Positions 54,893-64,000 of a DNA stretch of 64,000 nt are shown here, in pieces; positions within the stretch are counted from its first letter, which is position 1; every line of letters begins with the position of its first letter. The notes under the pieces were generated by a model. That model saw only the letters and a program-made list of their open reading frames with translations, was not told the DNA's origin and did no database searches. Origin of the DNA: Planomonospora parontospora (GTDB lineage Bacteria > Actinomycetota > Actinomycetes > Streptosporangiales > Streptosporangiaceae); NCBI GenBank assembly GCA_014647935.1, contig BMQD01000002.1, forward strand, positions 124,001 through 188,000. The letters run 5' to 3'. The position numbers were made by a program, and so were the translations under genes.

Positions 54893-57610
54893 GTGAGCGC
54901 GACGGACAGAGGGACGCCGCGCGAGCGGGACGAATCGACACTGGATGGGCAGACGACATTGATCCGCTGGCGTGATCCCCGGACACCTCTGGCGGCCGCC
55001 GCCGCGGTCGGCGTGGCGGGGTTCGTTGCCGCTCTCGTCAGCGGCGTCCAGGCCGTGGCCGCGGGTGCGGTGGCGGGAGCCGTGACGGCGGGGATCGCCG
55101 CGGTGTCGCTGCTGGCCGCGGCCTCCCGGGTGACGGGCCGCCGCAGGGCGCTCGCCTGGCGCTGGCTCGCCGCGGGGTCGATGACCTGGCTGGCCGGGAC
55201 CGCCGTCCGGCCGTTCGCGGACGGCACGCCGTTCGCGGTGAACTTCGCCGACCTGGTGCTGCTGGCCGGCACGGCGATGCTGGCGGTGGGCACGGGCCTG
55301 TCCGCGGCCCGGCCCGCGTACGGCAGGGCGTTCATGCGGGACCTGTCGGACGCCTACGTCTGCGCGGCCTCCCTCCTCGTGATCGCCTGGGTGCTCGTGC
55401 TGGGCCCGGTCTACCGGGAGGCGGCCGGGGCGGGCGACTTCGCGGTCAACTTCGCCCCGCCGCTGCTCTGCCTGCTGCTGACCTGCGTGGTCGGTCCGGC
55501 GGTGGTGCCGATCCGCCGGTCGGCCTGGCCGGTGGGCCTGGCGGCGCTCGCCGTGCTCGGGGCGATCACCGTCGCGGAGACGGCCACCGCGGTGACCCGG
55601 CTCGCCGGGGAGACCCCGTCCATGCCCTGGGCGTGGCCCGCCCCCATGGCGTTCCTGCTGCTCGCCGCGGTCCCCTGGAGCGGGCGCGCGCCGGAGGACG
55701 ACGGGGAGCGGCCCGTGCCGCGGCCCGCCTCACCGCTGATCGCGGCGGTGCCGCTGCTGCTGGTCGCCGCCGCCACCGCGGTCGTGCTCCTCCGGGTGCT
55801 CAGGGGCGGCGCGCAGGGACCGGTGCAGGTCCTGGCGGTCGTCTCGGCGTCGGTCGTGGTCGTCCTGCTGGTCCGGCTGTCGGGGGCGCTGGCGGAGATC
55901 GGCCGCGCGCGGGTCCTGGTCGACCTCGGCGAGCGGCAGCTGCGCGACCTGGCGGAGAGCACCGGCGACGTGGTCCTGCTGTGCGACTACGACGGCGTGA
56001 TGCACGAGGTCGGCGCCGGCGTGGAGATCCTGTACGGCTACCGCCCCGACGAGCTGACCGGGCAGCCGGTCTTCGACTACGTCCATCCCGAGGACCTGCC
56101 CGGGATCCAGGAGGCGCTGCGCGCGATGAGCCTGGAGGAGGAGCCGGTCCGGGGCCCGGAGGCCTTCATGATCGCCTGCCGGGTCCGGGCGGCCGACGGC
56201 ACCTGGCGGCCGACCGAGTCGGTGGTCACCCGGCACGTGCGCGGGCAGGACCTGCTGCTGATCACCGCCCGCGACGTCAGCGACGAGGAGGCCCTGCGCA
56301 ACCAGGTCGCCCACCTCACCTTCCACGACGGCGTGACCGGCCTGCCCAACCGCGCCTACTTCGAGGAGCGCACCCGCGAGGTGCTGGCCCGCCCCGGCGA
56401 GAGCCGCGCCGTCGTGGTCTTCCTCGACCTGGACGGCTTCACCTCGGTCAACGACTCGGTCGGCCACGCCAGCGGCGACTACCTGCTCGGCCAGGCCGCG
56501 CGCCGGCTGCGCGCCGCGGTACGGGCCGACGACACCCTGGCGCGCTGGGGCGGCGACGAGTTCGCGGTGCTGCTGGAGACGGGGGCGGACGCGCAGACGG
56601 CGGTGGACCTGGCCGAGCTGCTGGTCCACACGGTCTCCTCCGAGCCGTTCCGGGTGGCCGACCGCGACATCGCGCTGACCGCGAGCGTCGGGGTGGCCTT
56701 CGCCGACGACGACGTGCCCTCGGCCGACCTGATCCGCAACGCCGACGTGGCGATGGCCCGCGCCAAGGAGCTGGGCGGGCGCCGGGTCGAGGTGTTCGCC
56801 GCGCACATGCACGCCGACGTGGTCCGCCGCCTGGAGCTCGCCGCGGACCTGCAGCGGGCGCTGCTGGAGAACCAGTTCGCCATCGAGTACCAGCCGGTGG
56901 TGGACCTGGCGACCTCGCGGGTCACCGCGGTGGAGGCGCTGGTGCGCTGGTGGCGGGGGAGCGCGTTCGTGCCGCCGGAGCAGTTCCTGGGGCCGGCCGA
57001 GGACACCGGCCTGATCGTGCCGCTGAGCGAGTGGATCCTGCGCCAGGCGTGCCAGGAGGTGGCCGCGTGGCGGGCCTCGTCGTGGGACATCGGGCTCTCG
57101 CTCAACCTGTCGGCCCGGCAGATCATCGCACCGCGCTTCGTGGAGACGGTGGAGTCGGCGCTGGCCGAGAGCGGCCTGCCGCCCAGCGCGCTCACCCTCG
57201 AAGTGATCGAGGAGATGCTGGTCGAGGACGCCGAGGAGATCACCGACCGCCTCTCGGCGTTGCGGAACCTGGGCGTACGGCTGGCGATCGACGACTTCGG
57301 CACCGGTTACGCCTCGCTGGCGTTCCTGCGCCAGCTCCCCGTGGACATGATCAAGATCGATCCGTCGTTCGTGTCGGGACTCGGCTCGGACGAGACGCTG
57401 ACGCTGCTGACCCGCACGATCGTGCGGCTCGGCCACGACCTCGGGCTCACCGTGGTCGCCGAGGGCATCGAGCGCGCCGAGCAGCTGGAGCTGCTGCGGG
57501 AGATGGGCTGCACGCACGGCCAGGGATACCTGGTGGCGCGGCCGATGACCGCCCGGGGCGTCGACTCGCTGATGCCGGCCGGCGCCTCCAGCCTGCAGGG
57601 CACCGCCTGA
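54893..57610 (+). CDS. Membrane PAS-GGDEF-EAL protein (c-di-GMP turnover)
   Basis: 905 residues from GTG 54893 (GAGGGG upstream); a frame from 54761 would add 44 residues with no membrane or domain character. About ten membrane helices (about 30-330) precede a PAS domain (about 346-466, [32 protein letters not shown]). GGDEF at 553-557 (RWGGDEF) and EAL at about 681 (VEALVRWW) are intact, with LDLDGF, EVIEEML and [10 protein letters not shown]. It is the second intact dual GGDEF-EAL protein in this window. It is followed by the ilv leader region. Confidence 0.93.
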   Translation: MSATDRGTPRERDESTLDGQTTLIRWRDPRTPLAAAAAVGVAGFVAALVSGVQAVAAGAVAGAVTAGIAAVSLLAAASRVTGRRRALAWRWLAAGSMTWLAGTAVRPFADGTPFAVNFADLVLLAGTAMLAVGTGLSAARPAYGRAFMRDLSDAYVCAASLLVIAWVLVLGPVYREAAGAGDFAVNFAPPLLCLLLTCVVGPAVVPIRRSAWPVGLAALAVLGAITVAETATAVTRLAGETPSMPWAWPAPMAFLLLAAVPWSGRAPEDDGERPVPRPASPLIAAVPLLLVAAATAVVLLRVLRGGAQGPVQVLAVVSASVVVVLLVRLSGALAEIGRARVLVDLGERQLRDLAESTGDVVLLCDYDGVMHEVGAGVEILYGYRPDELTGQPVFDYVHPEDLPGIQEALRAMSLEEEPVRGPEAFMIACRVRAADGTWRPTESVVTRHVRGQDLLLITARDVSDEEALRNQVAHLTFHDGVTGLPNRAYFEERTREVLARPGESRAVVVFLDLDGFTSVNDSVGHASGDYLLGQAARRLRAAVRADDTLARWGGDEFAVLLETGADAQTAVDLAELLVHTVSSEPFRVADRDIALTASVGVAFADDDVPSADLIRNADVAMARAKELGGRRVEVFAAHMHADVVRRLELAADLQRALLENQFAIEYQPVVDLATSRVTAVEALVRWWRGSAFVPPEQFLGPAEDTGLIVPLSEWILRQACQEVAAWRASSWDIGLSLNLSARQIIAPRFVETVESALAESGLPPSALTLEVIEEMLVEDAEEITDRLSALRNLGVRLAIDDFGTGYASLAFLRQLPVDMIKIDPSFVSGLGSDETLTLLTRTIVRLGHDLGLTVVAEGIERAEQLELLREMGCTHGQGYLVARPMTARGVDSLMPAGASSLQGTA

Positions 57611-57679
57611 CATCTCGTATCCTGAGACTTGCGTTCCATGGATTTGACGCCGGAACGCTCCGTCGGTCATGGTGGAGCC

Positions 57680-57730
57680 ATGCATCACCGTGGGATCCGC
57701 GTAGTACTTCGCCGGCGCGCAGGCCGTTAA
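57680..57730 (+). CDS. ilv leader peptide
   Basis: Sixteen codons from ATG 57680 with GGTGGAG upstream: [16 protein letters not shown], then TAA. The Ile-Arg-Val-Val-Leu run fits transcription attenuation controlled by charged branched-chain tRNAs, as in other actinobacterial ilvB leaders. Base pairs GGCGCGCAGG (57714-57723) with CCTGCGCGCC (57745-57754) overlap its end. Confidence 0.75.
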   Translation: MHHRGIRVVLRRRAGR

Positions 57731-57754
57731 GCGAAGCACTCCGACCTGCGCGCC

Positions 57755-57794
57755 GCCCCGGCTCCGCCTCACGTAGGCGGACGGGGCATTTTTT
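57755..57794 (+). terminator. Attenuator terminator upstream of ilvB
   Basis: Stem GCCCCG / CGGGGC (57755-57760 with 57782-57787) plus CCGCCT / AGGCGG, loop CACGT, then a T6 tract ending about 57794. The T-run is unusual for this high-GC genome and marks it as intrinsic. With the leader peptide just upstream it forms an attenuator for ilvBNC. The antiterminator pairing was not resolved. Confidence 0.85.
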
Positions 57795-57843
57795 ATGCCA
57801 GCAGGAAGCTCAGCCACGCATCAGCCACGCAAGGAACGAGCCG

Positions 57844-59583
57844 ATGACCGAACAGATGACAGGAGCCCAGGCCCTCGTGAGGGCGCTGGAGCACGTCGGG
57901 GTTGACACCGTGTTCGGGATTCCGGGCGGGGCGATCCTCCCCGCCTACGATCCCCTCTACGACTCGACCAAGGTCCGGCACGTGCTCGTACGGCACGAGC
58001 AGGGCGCGGGGCACGCCGCCCAGGGCTACGCGCAGGCCACCGGCAGGGTCGGGGTGTGCATGGCCACCAGCGGCCCGGGCGCGACCAACCTGGTCACCCC
58101 GATCGCCGACGCCTACATGGACTCCGTCCCGATGGTCGCGATCACCGGCCAGGTGGCGAGCGCCGCGATCGGCACCGACGCGTTCCAGGAAGCCGACATC
58201 TCCGGCATCACCATGCCGATCACGAAGCACAACTTCCTGGTCACCGACCCGGCCGAGATCCCGCGGACGATCCTGGAGGCCTTCCACATCGCCTCCACCG
58301 GCCGCCCGGGCCCGGTCCTGGTCGACATCGCCAAGGACGCCCTCCAGGCCATGACGACCTTCCCGAGCTGGCCGCCGGCGATGCAGCTGCCGGGCTACCG
58401 GCCGGTGACCCGGCCGCACTCCAAGCAGATCCGCGAGGCGGTCAAGCTGATCGCCGAGGCGAAGCGGCCGGTGCTGTACGTCGGCGGCGGCGTGCACAAG
58501 GCGGGCGCCTCGCCGGAGCTGCTGGAGTTCGCCGAGCTGACCGGCATCCCGGTGGTCACCACCCTGATGGCGCGCGGCACCTTCCCCGACAGCCACCCGC
58601 AGCACATGGGCATGCCCGGCATGCACGGCTCGGTGTCGGCGGTCGGCGCGCTGCAGAAGTCCGACCTGCTCATCGGGCTGGGCGTGCGCTTCGACGACCG
58701 GGTCACCGGCGAGCTGTCCAGCTTCGCGCCGTACGCCAAGGTGGTCCACGCCGACATCGACCCGGCCGAGATCTCCAAGAACCGGCACGCGGACGTCCCG
58801 ATCGTGGGCGACTGCAAGGAGGTCCTCACCGAGCTGATCGCCATGGTGCGCGCGGACGACCGGAAGGGCGACTACACCGACTGGTGGACGGCCCTCGGCA
58901 CCTACAAGAAGACCTACCCCCTCGGCTACACCGAGTTCGAGGACGGCTCGCTGGCCCCGCAGTACGTCATGGAGCGGCTGAGCGCGCTCGTCGGTCCGGA
59001 CGCGATCTACACCGCGGGCGTCGGCCAGCACCAGATGTGGGCCGCGCAGTTCATCGGCTACGAGAAGCCCGGCACGTTCATCAACTCCGGCGGCGCCGGC
59101 ACCATGGGCTTCGCGGTCCCGGCCGCGATGGGCGCCAAGATGGGCCGCCCCGACGCCACGGTCTGGGCCATCGACGGCGACGGCTGCTTCCAGATGACCA
59201 ACCAGGAGCTGGCCACCTGCACCATCGAGGGCGTGCCGATCAAGATCGCGGTCATCAACAACGGCAACCTCGGCATGGTCCGCCAGTGGCAGACGCTCTT
59301 CTACAACGAGCGCTACTCCAACACCGACCTGCAGACGGTCCGCCGGATCCCCGACTTCGTCAAGCTCGCGGAAGCGTACGGTTGTGTGGGCCTGCGCTGC
59401 GAGCGTCCCGAGGACGTGGACGCGACCATCGAGAAGGCGATGGAGATCAACGACGTGCCGGTGGTGATCGACTTCGTCGTCCACCAGGACGCGATGGTCT
59501 GGCCGATGGTCGCCGCCGGGACCAGCAACGACGACATCAAGTTCGCGCGCGACATGGCGCCGGTCTGGGACAGCGAGGAGTAG
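57844..59583 (+). CDS. ilvB: Acetolactate synthase large subunit
   Basis: Condenses pyruvate with pyruvate or 2-oxobutyrate, the first common step to valine, leucine and isoleucine. 579 residues from ATG 57844. ThDP-activating Glu52 lies in [14 protein letters not shown]; the ThDP/Mg motif [14 protein letters not shown] with NNGN is intact, and the FAD region is present. The regulatory subunit is encoded next. Expression is under the leader peptide and terminator just upstream, a standard arrangement for actinobacterial ilvBNC. Confidence 0.98.
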   Translation: MTEQMTGAQALVRALEHVGVDTVFGIPGGAILPAYDPLYDSTKVRHVLVRHEQGAGHAAQGYAQATGRVGVCMATSGPGATNLVTPIADAYMDSVPMVAITGQVASAAIGTDAFQEADISGITMPITKHNFLVTDPAEIPRTILEAFHIASTGRPGPVLVDIAKDALQAMTTFPSWPPAMQLPGYRPVTRPHSKQIREAVKLIAEAKRPVLYVGGGVHKAGASPELLEFAELTGIPVVTTLMARGTFPDSHPQHMGMPGMHGSVSAVGALQKSDLLIGLGVRFDDRVTGELSSFAPYAKVVHADIDPAEISKNRHADVPIVGDCKEVLTELIAMVRADDRKGDYTDWWTALGTYKKTYPLGYTEFEDGSLAPQYVMERLSALVGPDAIYTAGVGQHQMWAAQFIGYEKPGTFINSGGAGTMGFAVPAAMGAKMGRPDATVWAIDGDGCFQMTNQELATCTIEGVPIKIAVINNGNLGMVRQWQTLFYNERYSNTDLQTVRRIPDFVKLAEAYGCVGLRCERPEDVDATIEKAMEINDVPVVIDFVVHQDAMVWPMVAAGTSNDDIKFARDMAPVWDSEE

Positions 59584-59586
59584 GAC

Positions 59587-59609
59587 GTGAGCGAGCGCAG
59601 CGAGCGAAC
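59587..59609. repeat. GAGCG-type intergenic repeat between ilvB and ilvN
   Basis: The gap after ilvB opens with GTGAGCGAGCGCAGCGAGCG, a run of GAGCG/AGCGAG units, followed by further GCGAGC units to 59660. A weaker relative (GAGCGAGCGGAGCGG) lies after ilvN near 60207. It resembles a recurrent actinobacterial intergenic repeat; that is memory, not a search. Confidence 0.5.
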
Positions 59610-59666
59610 CAAGAGACACAGCGAGCTTGCGAATGCGTCGACGAGCCGCCAGGCGAGGAGGAACGC

Positions 59667-60191
59667 ATGAGCAGGCACACGCTCTCCGTCCTGGTGGAGA
59701 ACAAGCCCGGCGTGCTCGCGCGCGTCGCGGCGCTGTTCAGCCGCCGCGGGTTCAACATCGACTCGCTGGCGGTGGGTCCGACCGAGCACGCGGACATCTC
59801 GCGGATGACCATCGTGGTCAACGTCGAGGAACTGCCCCTGGAGCAGGTCACCAAGCAGCTCAACAAGCTGATCAACGTGCTGAAGATCGTGGAGCTCGAC
59901 CCGGGCCAGTCGGTCCAACGCGAACTCATGCTGATCAAGGTGCGGGCCGACGCCGAGACCCGCTCGAACGTGCTGGAACTGGTCAATCTGTTCCGGGCGC
60001 GCTGCGTCGACGTCGCCTCCGACGCGGTGACCATCGAGGTCACCGGGACGCCGGACAAGCTGGAGGCCTTCATCAAGGTCCTGGAGCCGTTCGGCATCAA
60101 GGAACTCGTCCAGTCGGGCATGGTGGCCATCGGCCGCGGCGCCCGTTCCATCACCGACCGCTCCCTCCGGGCCCTGGACCGGACCGCGTAG
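59667..60191 (+). CDS. ilvN: Acetolactate synthase small (regulatory) subunit
   Basis: Regulatory subunit that activates IlvB and confers valine feedback inhibition. 174 residues from ATG 59667 with GAGGAGG upstream. N-terminal ACT domain (HTLSVLVENKPGVLARVA, RRGFNIDSLAVGPTEH) and a C-terminal ALS-ss domain (LVNLFRARCVDVASDAVTIEVTG) are complete. It follows ilvB after an 83-base repeat-rich gap and precedes ilvC. Confidence 0.97.
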   Translation: MSRHTLSVLVENKPGVLARVAALFSRRGFNIDSLAVGPTEHADISRMTIVVNVEELPLEQVTKQLNKLINVLKIVELDPGQSVQRELMLIKVRADAETRSNVLELVNLFRARCVDVASDAVTIEVTGTPDKLEAFIKVLEPFGIKELVQSGMVAIGRGARSITDRSLRALDRTA

Positions 60192-60312
60192 CGGGCGGAT
60201 CGCCGAGCGAGCGGAGCGGCCGCCCGGAGCGGATCCGGACGGGCGCGACGCGCGCGGGGCGGGAAGCCCGACCGCGAGCAGAGCCGTACAAAACCCTGAA
60301 AGGTTCAAGTAA

Positions 60313-61308
<996 letters not shown>

Positions 61309-61329
61309 GCCCGGGAACCCTCCGGTGCC

Positions 61330-61392
61330 GGCCGTACGGGGAGTCCCCCGTACGGCGACGCCCCCGCGACGGATGACCGTCGCGGGGGCGTC
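61330..61392 (+). terminator. Two hairpins after ilvC
   Basis: GCCGTACGGGG / CCCCGTACGGC around AGTC-type loop at 61330-61355, then GACGCCCCCGCGACGG / CCGTCGCGGGGGCGTC at 61357-61392 with a 4-base loop (ATGA). The second is a perfect 16-bp stem. They end the ilvBNC operon and separate it from the convergent CAP gene. Confidence 0.85.
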
Positions 61393-61535
61393 GTCTTCTC
61401 CCGGTGGGGGGTCGGCCGGGAGCGCCCTGCGGGTCCCGTGCCCGCCGTGACCGCCCGGACGGCGGCGGCGGAGGACGAAAGGGCCCGCGGGGCACGCGGG
61501 GGAGCGGCGAGGAGACCCCTCGGCCGTCCGGGGTC

Positions 61536-62558
61536 CTACCTGGTGGCGAAGTTCTGGGTCCAGTAGATCTGGCCCTGCGCGTTCTTGGCCGCGCCGACGC
61601 CGATGAGGTTGTAGCCGCAGTTCATGATGTTGGCCTTGTGGCCGGAGCTGTTCATCCAGCCGTTGACCACGGCGGCCGGGTTCGGGTAGCCCCAGGCGAT
61701 GTTCTCCGCGAAGGCCCTGCCCCCGGTGAAGCCGGCCCCGCGGATGCGGTCCATGAAGGAGCGGCCGTCCTGGGACTTGTGGTCGAAGTAGCCCTTGGCG
61801 GCCATGTCGGCGGAGTGGCCGTAGGCCGACTGGCGCAGCTGCGGGTCGTGCTTGAGGGGGGCGCAGCCGCCCTTGGCCCGCTCGACGTTGGTCAGCCGCA
61901 CGACCTCGTTCTCCTCGGCCGTGCCCACGGCGCCGGGCGTGCCGGGGTTGCCGGGCGTGCTGCTCGGCGGGGCCGGAGTGGTGGGCTTGGCGGTCGGCGG
62001 GGCGGGGGTGGTGGGCTTGTTCGTGGGCGTGCTGCTCGGGGGCGCCGGGGTGGTGGGCTTGGCCGTGGGGGTGCCGCTCGGCGGGGCGGGGGTGGTGGGC
62101 TTGGCGGTCGGCGGGGCCGGGGTGGTAGGCGTGGCGCTCGGCACCGCGGTGGCCGTGGGGGACGGGAAGCCCGGGAGGGAGCAGGACAGCCGGATCGGAA
62201 GGGACCGGGCCTGGTTGCCCCGGTAGTCGACGACCTCGGCGTAGTACGTGCGGACGGCCTTGCTGCAGTGCAGGCTGACGTTGAGCTGACCGTTGACGAG
62301 CCCTCGCTGGGACCCGCTCTTGACGACCCGGTCGGGACCGGGCTGGGCGCGCTTGATGCGGAGCCGGACCAGAGAGGTGTTCTCGCAGCCGGCGCGGGCC
62401 GCGGACGCCTCGATCTTCCCGGCGGGCGTGACATAGGGGGCGCTCACCGACACGCCGCACATGTCCCCCGGGCCTGCCGCGGCGTGGGCCGCGACGGCGG
62501 GAGTGCTCAGGGCCGCCAGACTTCCGAGGCACATCAGTGCTCCGAGCGGTCTGCGCAT
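61536..62558 (-). CDS. Secreted CAP-domain protein (340 aa)
   Basis: Start ATG 62558 with GGAGG 7 bases upstream. Signal peptide (RRPLGALMCLGSLAALSTPA) and a unique N-terminal beta-type region with four Cys (about 33-130; CGVSVSAPY, CENTSL, LHCSKA, LSCSLP), then a Pro/Thr-rich linker of TPAPP and AKPTTPAPP units (about 135-205), then the CAP/SCP domain (about 215-340) with GHSADMA, FMDRIRGAGFTGG, AENIAWG, NGWMNSSGHKANIMN and GYNLIGVG. Four Cys lie in the domain. CAP proteins are common in actinobacterial cell-wall and spore contexts; activity unknown. A related gene lies just beyond. Confidence 0.88.
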   Translation of the reverse strand: MRRPLGALMCLGSLAALSTPAVAAHAAAGPGDMCGVSVSAPYVTPAGKIEASAARAGCENTSLVRLRIKRAQPGPDRVVKSGSQRGLVNGQLNVSLHCSKAVRTYYAEVVDYRGNQARSLPIRLSCSLPGFPSPTATAVPSATPTTPAPPTAKPTTPAPPSGTPTAKPTTPAPPSSTPTNKPTTPAPPTAKPTTPAPPSSTPGNPGTPGAVGTAEENEVVRLTNVERAKGGCAPLKHDPQLRQSAYGHSADMAAKGYFDHKSQDGRSFMDRIRGAGFTGGRAFAENIAWGYPNPAAVVNGWMNSSGHKANIMNCGYNLIGVGAAKNAQGQIYWTQNFATR

Positions 62559-62621
62559 GTGGGTTCCTCCAGATGGGTGGACGCTGGATGGGTCCGCATT
62601 CTGGTCCCCACAGACATGTCT

Positions 62622-62640
62622 TGTCACGAAATTTCAGACA
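62622..62640 (-). promoter_or_regulatory. Palindromic upstream element of the first CAP gene
   Basis: TGTCACGAAATTTCAGACA contains the core GAAATTTC and outer TGTC / GACA, 64 bases before the start. A near copy precedes the second CAP gene (63489-63506). Confidence 0.5.
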
Positions 62641-62784
62641 AAAATCTGAGGCTCAGGTAAACCGAAGGGGCGGCTGACGCGTCGCGGAACGCCGTTGGAC
62701 CGATTTCGACCAGGCATATTCTGATTCCGGACACGTCCGTAAAGATCGGGAAATCCCGGAAAAAATCTTGGGGATGCGAGGGTC

Positions 62785-62829
62785 GGCCGGAGGACGTACG
62801 GCCCTCCGGCCGGCCTCCCTCCGGGAGGC
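62785..62829 (-). terminator. Two hairpins after the second CAP gene
   Basis: GGCCGGAGG / CCTCCGGCC (62785-62811), then GCCTCCC / GGGAGGC around TCC (62813-62829), within 120 bases past the stop at 62906. The remaining intergenic region to the first CAP start (62558) carries only that gene's promoter palindrome. Confidence 0.7.
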
Positions 62830-62905
62830 GGCACGTCCCGGCCGGACGCCTCCGGAGGGGCGGAACCTCCCCGCGCCTCCGGATCGCTGCTGGGTCGGCG
62901 TTGGG

Positions 62906-63418
62906 TCACTGCTTGGCGGCGAAGTTCTGCGTCCAGTACGGCCGGCCGCTGCTGTTCTTGGCCAGGCCCACCCCGATGTCGGCGTAGGCGCAGTTCATGA
63001 TGTTGGCCCGGTGCCCCGAGCTGTTCATCCAGGCCGTGACCACCGCGGACGGGGTCTGCTGGCCCCAGGCGATGTTCTCCGCCCAGCGCCGGGCCCCGGT
63101 GTAGCCGGCCGCCCTGATGCGGTCGCCGACGTTCCTGCCGTCCTTGGAGGTGTGGCTGAAGTAGTTCTGGGTGGCCATGTCGAGCGAGTGGCCGTAGGCG
63201 GCCTTGCGGAGGTACGGGTTGTTGACGAGGGCGCGGCAGCCCCCCTTCTGGCGCTGGATGTTCGTCAGCCGCACCACCTCGTCCTCCTCGGGGGTCGCCG
63301 CCACGCCGCTCGTCGCGGTGGGAGTGGCGGTCGGCTCGACCGCGGGGGCGGCGACGGCCGGACTGCCCAGGGCCGTCACGGCGCCGAGGCACACGAGTGC
63401 TCCTAGCGGTCTGCGCAT
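62906..63418 (-). CDS. Secreted CAP-domain protein (170 aa)
   Basis: Start ATG 63418 with GGAGGACC upstream. Signal peptide almost identical to the first CAP gene (RRPLGALVCLGAVTALGSPA), a very short Pro/Thr linker, then the CAP domain with GHSLDMA, VGDRIRAAGYTGARR, AENIAWG and TAWMNSSGHRANIMN. It lacks the N-terminal Cys-rich part and most of the linker of its paralogue. The two are adjacent tandem paralogues sharing the signal peptide and the upstream palindrome, so the pair arose by duplication and divergence. Function unknown. Confidence 0.88.
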   Translation of the reverse strand: MRRPLGALVCLGAVTALGSPAVAAPAVEPTATPTATSGVAATPEEDEVVRLTNIQRQKGGCRALVNNPYLRKAAYGHSLDMATQNYFSHTSKDGRNVGDRIRAAGYTGARRWAENIAWGQQTPSAVVTAWMNSSGHRANIMNCAYADIGVGLAKNSSGRPYWTQNFAAKQ

Positions 63419-63488
63419 GTCGGGTCCTCCATCCTTCAGATGGTCTGACCTGGATAAATTCCGCATTTCACCGCCAACGAACGCCCCC

Positions 63489-63506
63489 TGTACGAAATTT
63501 CGGACA
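63489..63506 (-). promoter_or_regulatory. Palindromic upstream element of the second CAP gene
   Basis: TGTACGAAATTTCGGACA is palindromic at 16 of 18 positions, 71 bases before the start. The TGT(N)CGAAATTTC core is shared with the first CAP gene. Confidence 0.55.
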
Positions 63507-63581
63507 AAATGCCACAGAAGCGTCAACTATTCATCTTTAGGAATATTTCCGGCGCAGGAGTGAGGTTGACAGCCGTAGCGG

Positions 63582-63593
63582 TGGAGCGCTCCA
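63582..63593 (+). promoter_or_regulatory. LacI-type palindrome upstream of the symporter gene
   Basis: TGGAGCGCTCCA is a perfect 12-base palindrome like the TGGGAGCGCTCCCA operators of CebR/CelR-type LacI regulators of actinobacterial sugar genes, 70 bases before the start. Confidence 0.55.
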
Positions 63594-63628
63594 AGGGGTC
63601 GGGAGCGAGACGGGCGCCGACGGGGTCT

Positions 63629-63646
63629 ACCAAGCGGGCACTTGGT
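63629..63646 (+). promoter_or_regulatory. Second inverted repeat upstream of the symporter gene
   Basis: ACCAAG / CTTGGT with a 6-base spacer, 16 bases before the start. The form fits TetR-type operators; the regulator is unknown. Confidence 0.4.
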
Positions 63647-63662
63647 GGGGTTCAATGTGGCA

Positions 63663-64000
63663 ATGATCACACCGGCGTCCGGTGCCCGGGTCTCCACCGT
63701 TCCGCAGGGCGTGCGCCTCGGCTACGGCGTCGGCTCGGTCTGCACCGCCACCTTCGGCACCGTCCCGGGCCTGCTGCTGCTGTTCTACATGACCAACGTG
63801 CTGGCCGTGCCCGCCTGGATCGCGGGCCTGGTGGCCTTCCTCCCCAAGGTCTGGGACGTCGTCGTCAACCCCTGGGTCGGCCAGCGCTCCGACCGGACGG
63901 TCTCCCGCTTCGGCGCCCGCCGCCCCTGGATGCTGCTGGGCGCGCTCACCCTGCCCCCGGCGTTCGCCGCGACGTTCGCGGGCCCGCCGCTGACCGGCCT
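63663..64000 (+). CDS. GPH/MelB-type sugar:cation symporter, 5' part (cut by window end)
   Basis: ATG 63663 begins MITPASGARVSTVPQGVRLG, followed by the first two or three helices of an MFS permease: YGVGSVCTATFGTVPGLLLL, FYMTNVLAVPAWIAGLVAF, and the signature DVVVNPWVGQRSDRT...RFGARRPWM that marks the glycoside-pentoside-hexuronide:cation family (MelB). It would import a sugar with a cation. The upstream LacI-type palindrome supports sugar-controlled expression. Only 112 codons are inside the window. Confidence 0.8.
   Translation, partial: MITPASGARVSTVPQGVRLGYGVGSVCTATFGTVPGLLLLFYMTNVLAVPAWIAGLVAFLPKVWDVVVNPWVGQRSDRTVSRFGARRPWMLLGALTLPPAFAATFAGPPLTG

Noticed and set aside
62559-62660. A c-di-AMP (ydaO-type) riboswitch upstream of the CAP genes, as known for wall hydrolases
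   Set aside because: Only about 80 bases lie upstream of the start and no conserved riboswitch core is visible.

Overview
This is high-GC actinobacterial DNA. The gene families present (a single-chain EccC, a YbaB-rich type VII secretion locus, an AspRS/GluRS-independent gatCAB set, NAD-dependent ligA, an ilvBNC operon with an attenuator) fit a member of the Streptosporangiales (Streptosporangium/Nonomuraea-like). The family-level assignment is an inference from gene content and style, not from a marker gene. No rRNA, tRNA or CRISPR array was recognised.

Region 1 (1-23.1 kb) is a type VII (ESX-type) secretion locus. It begins with the 3' part of a gene for an HExxH metallopeptidase protein, perhaps a secreted toxin, and a small CxxC protein. 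Then come eccC (-) and eccD (+), which diverge from a promoter region holding a 9-bp periodic array. A run of WXG100/EspC-like substrates and their long Gly/Pro-rich relatives follows, with YbaB-like proteins, eccB (-), more substrates, mycP (-) and a degenerate Ser/Thr kinase with a secreted sensor domain (-). Three long WXG-type proteins share a C-terminal signature (P-M-P-M-G, then T-T-W-L, E-D, V-W, P-V-I-G). Two substrates carry hydrophobic segments. No eccE or eccA is visible.

Region 2 (22.1-35.4 kb) is mostly housekeeping: a MetE-like protein, a secreted small protein, ligA, a GGDEF-EAL protein, a DUF234-type ATPase behind a perfect palindrome, and gatC-gatA. An AAA ATPase + TOPRIM-like (DUF4276-like) gene pair sits between gatA and gatB, followed by a structured noncoding stretch that looks like an IS200/IS605-type end.

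Region 3 (35.4-49 kb) holds signalling and transport genes: a FtsX-type ABC exporter with a NarL-type regulator and two histidine kinases, one of them a tandem fusion with a dead first half; a MOSC protein; and tctC-tctB-tctA, transcribed away from a CitA/DcuS-like sensor and its regulator, which probably control uptake of a tricarboxylate-like substrate.

Region 4 (49-64 kb) holds a VanW protein, a LppX/LprG-like secreted protein, a kinase gene remnant, a PQQ-type sugar dehydrogenase lipoprotein, a 2-hydroxyacid dehydrogenase, a PAS-GGDEF-EAL protein, and ilvBNC preceded by a leader peptide and terminator. Two secreted CAP-domain paralogues share an upstream palindrome, and the window ends in the 5' part of a GPH-type sugar symporter preceded by a LacI-like operator.
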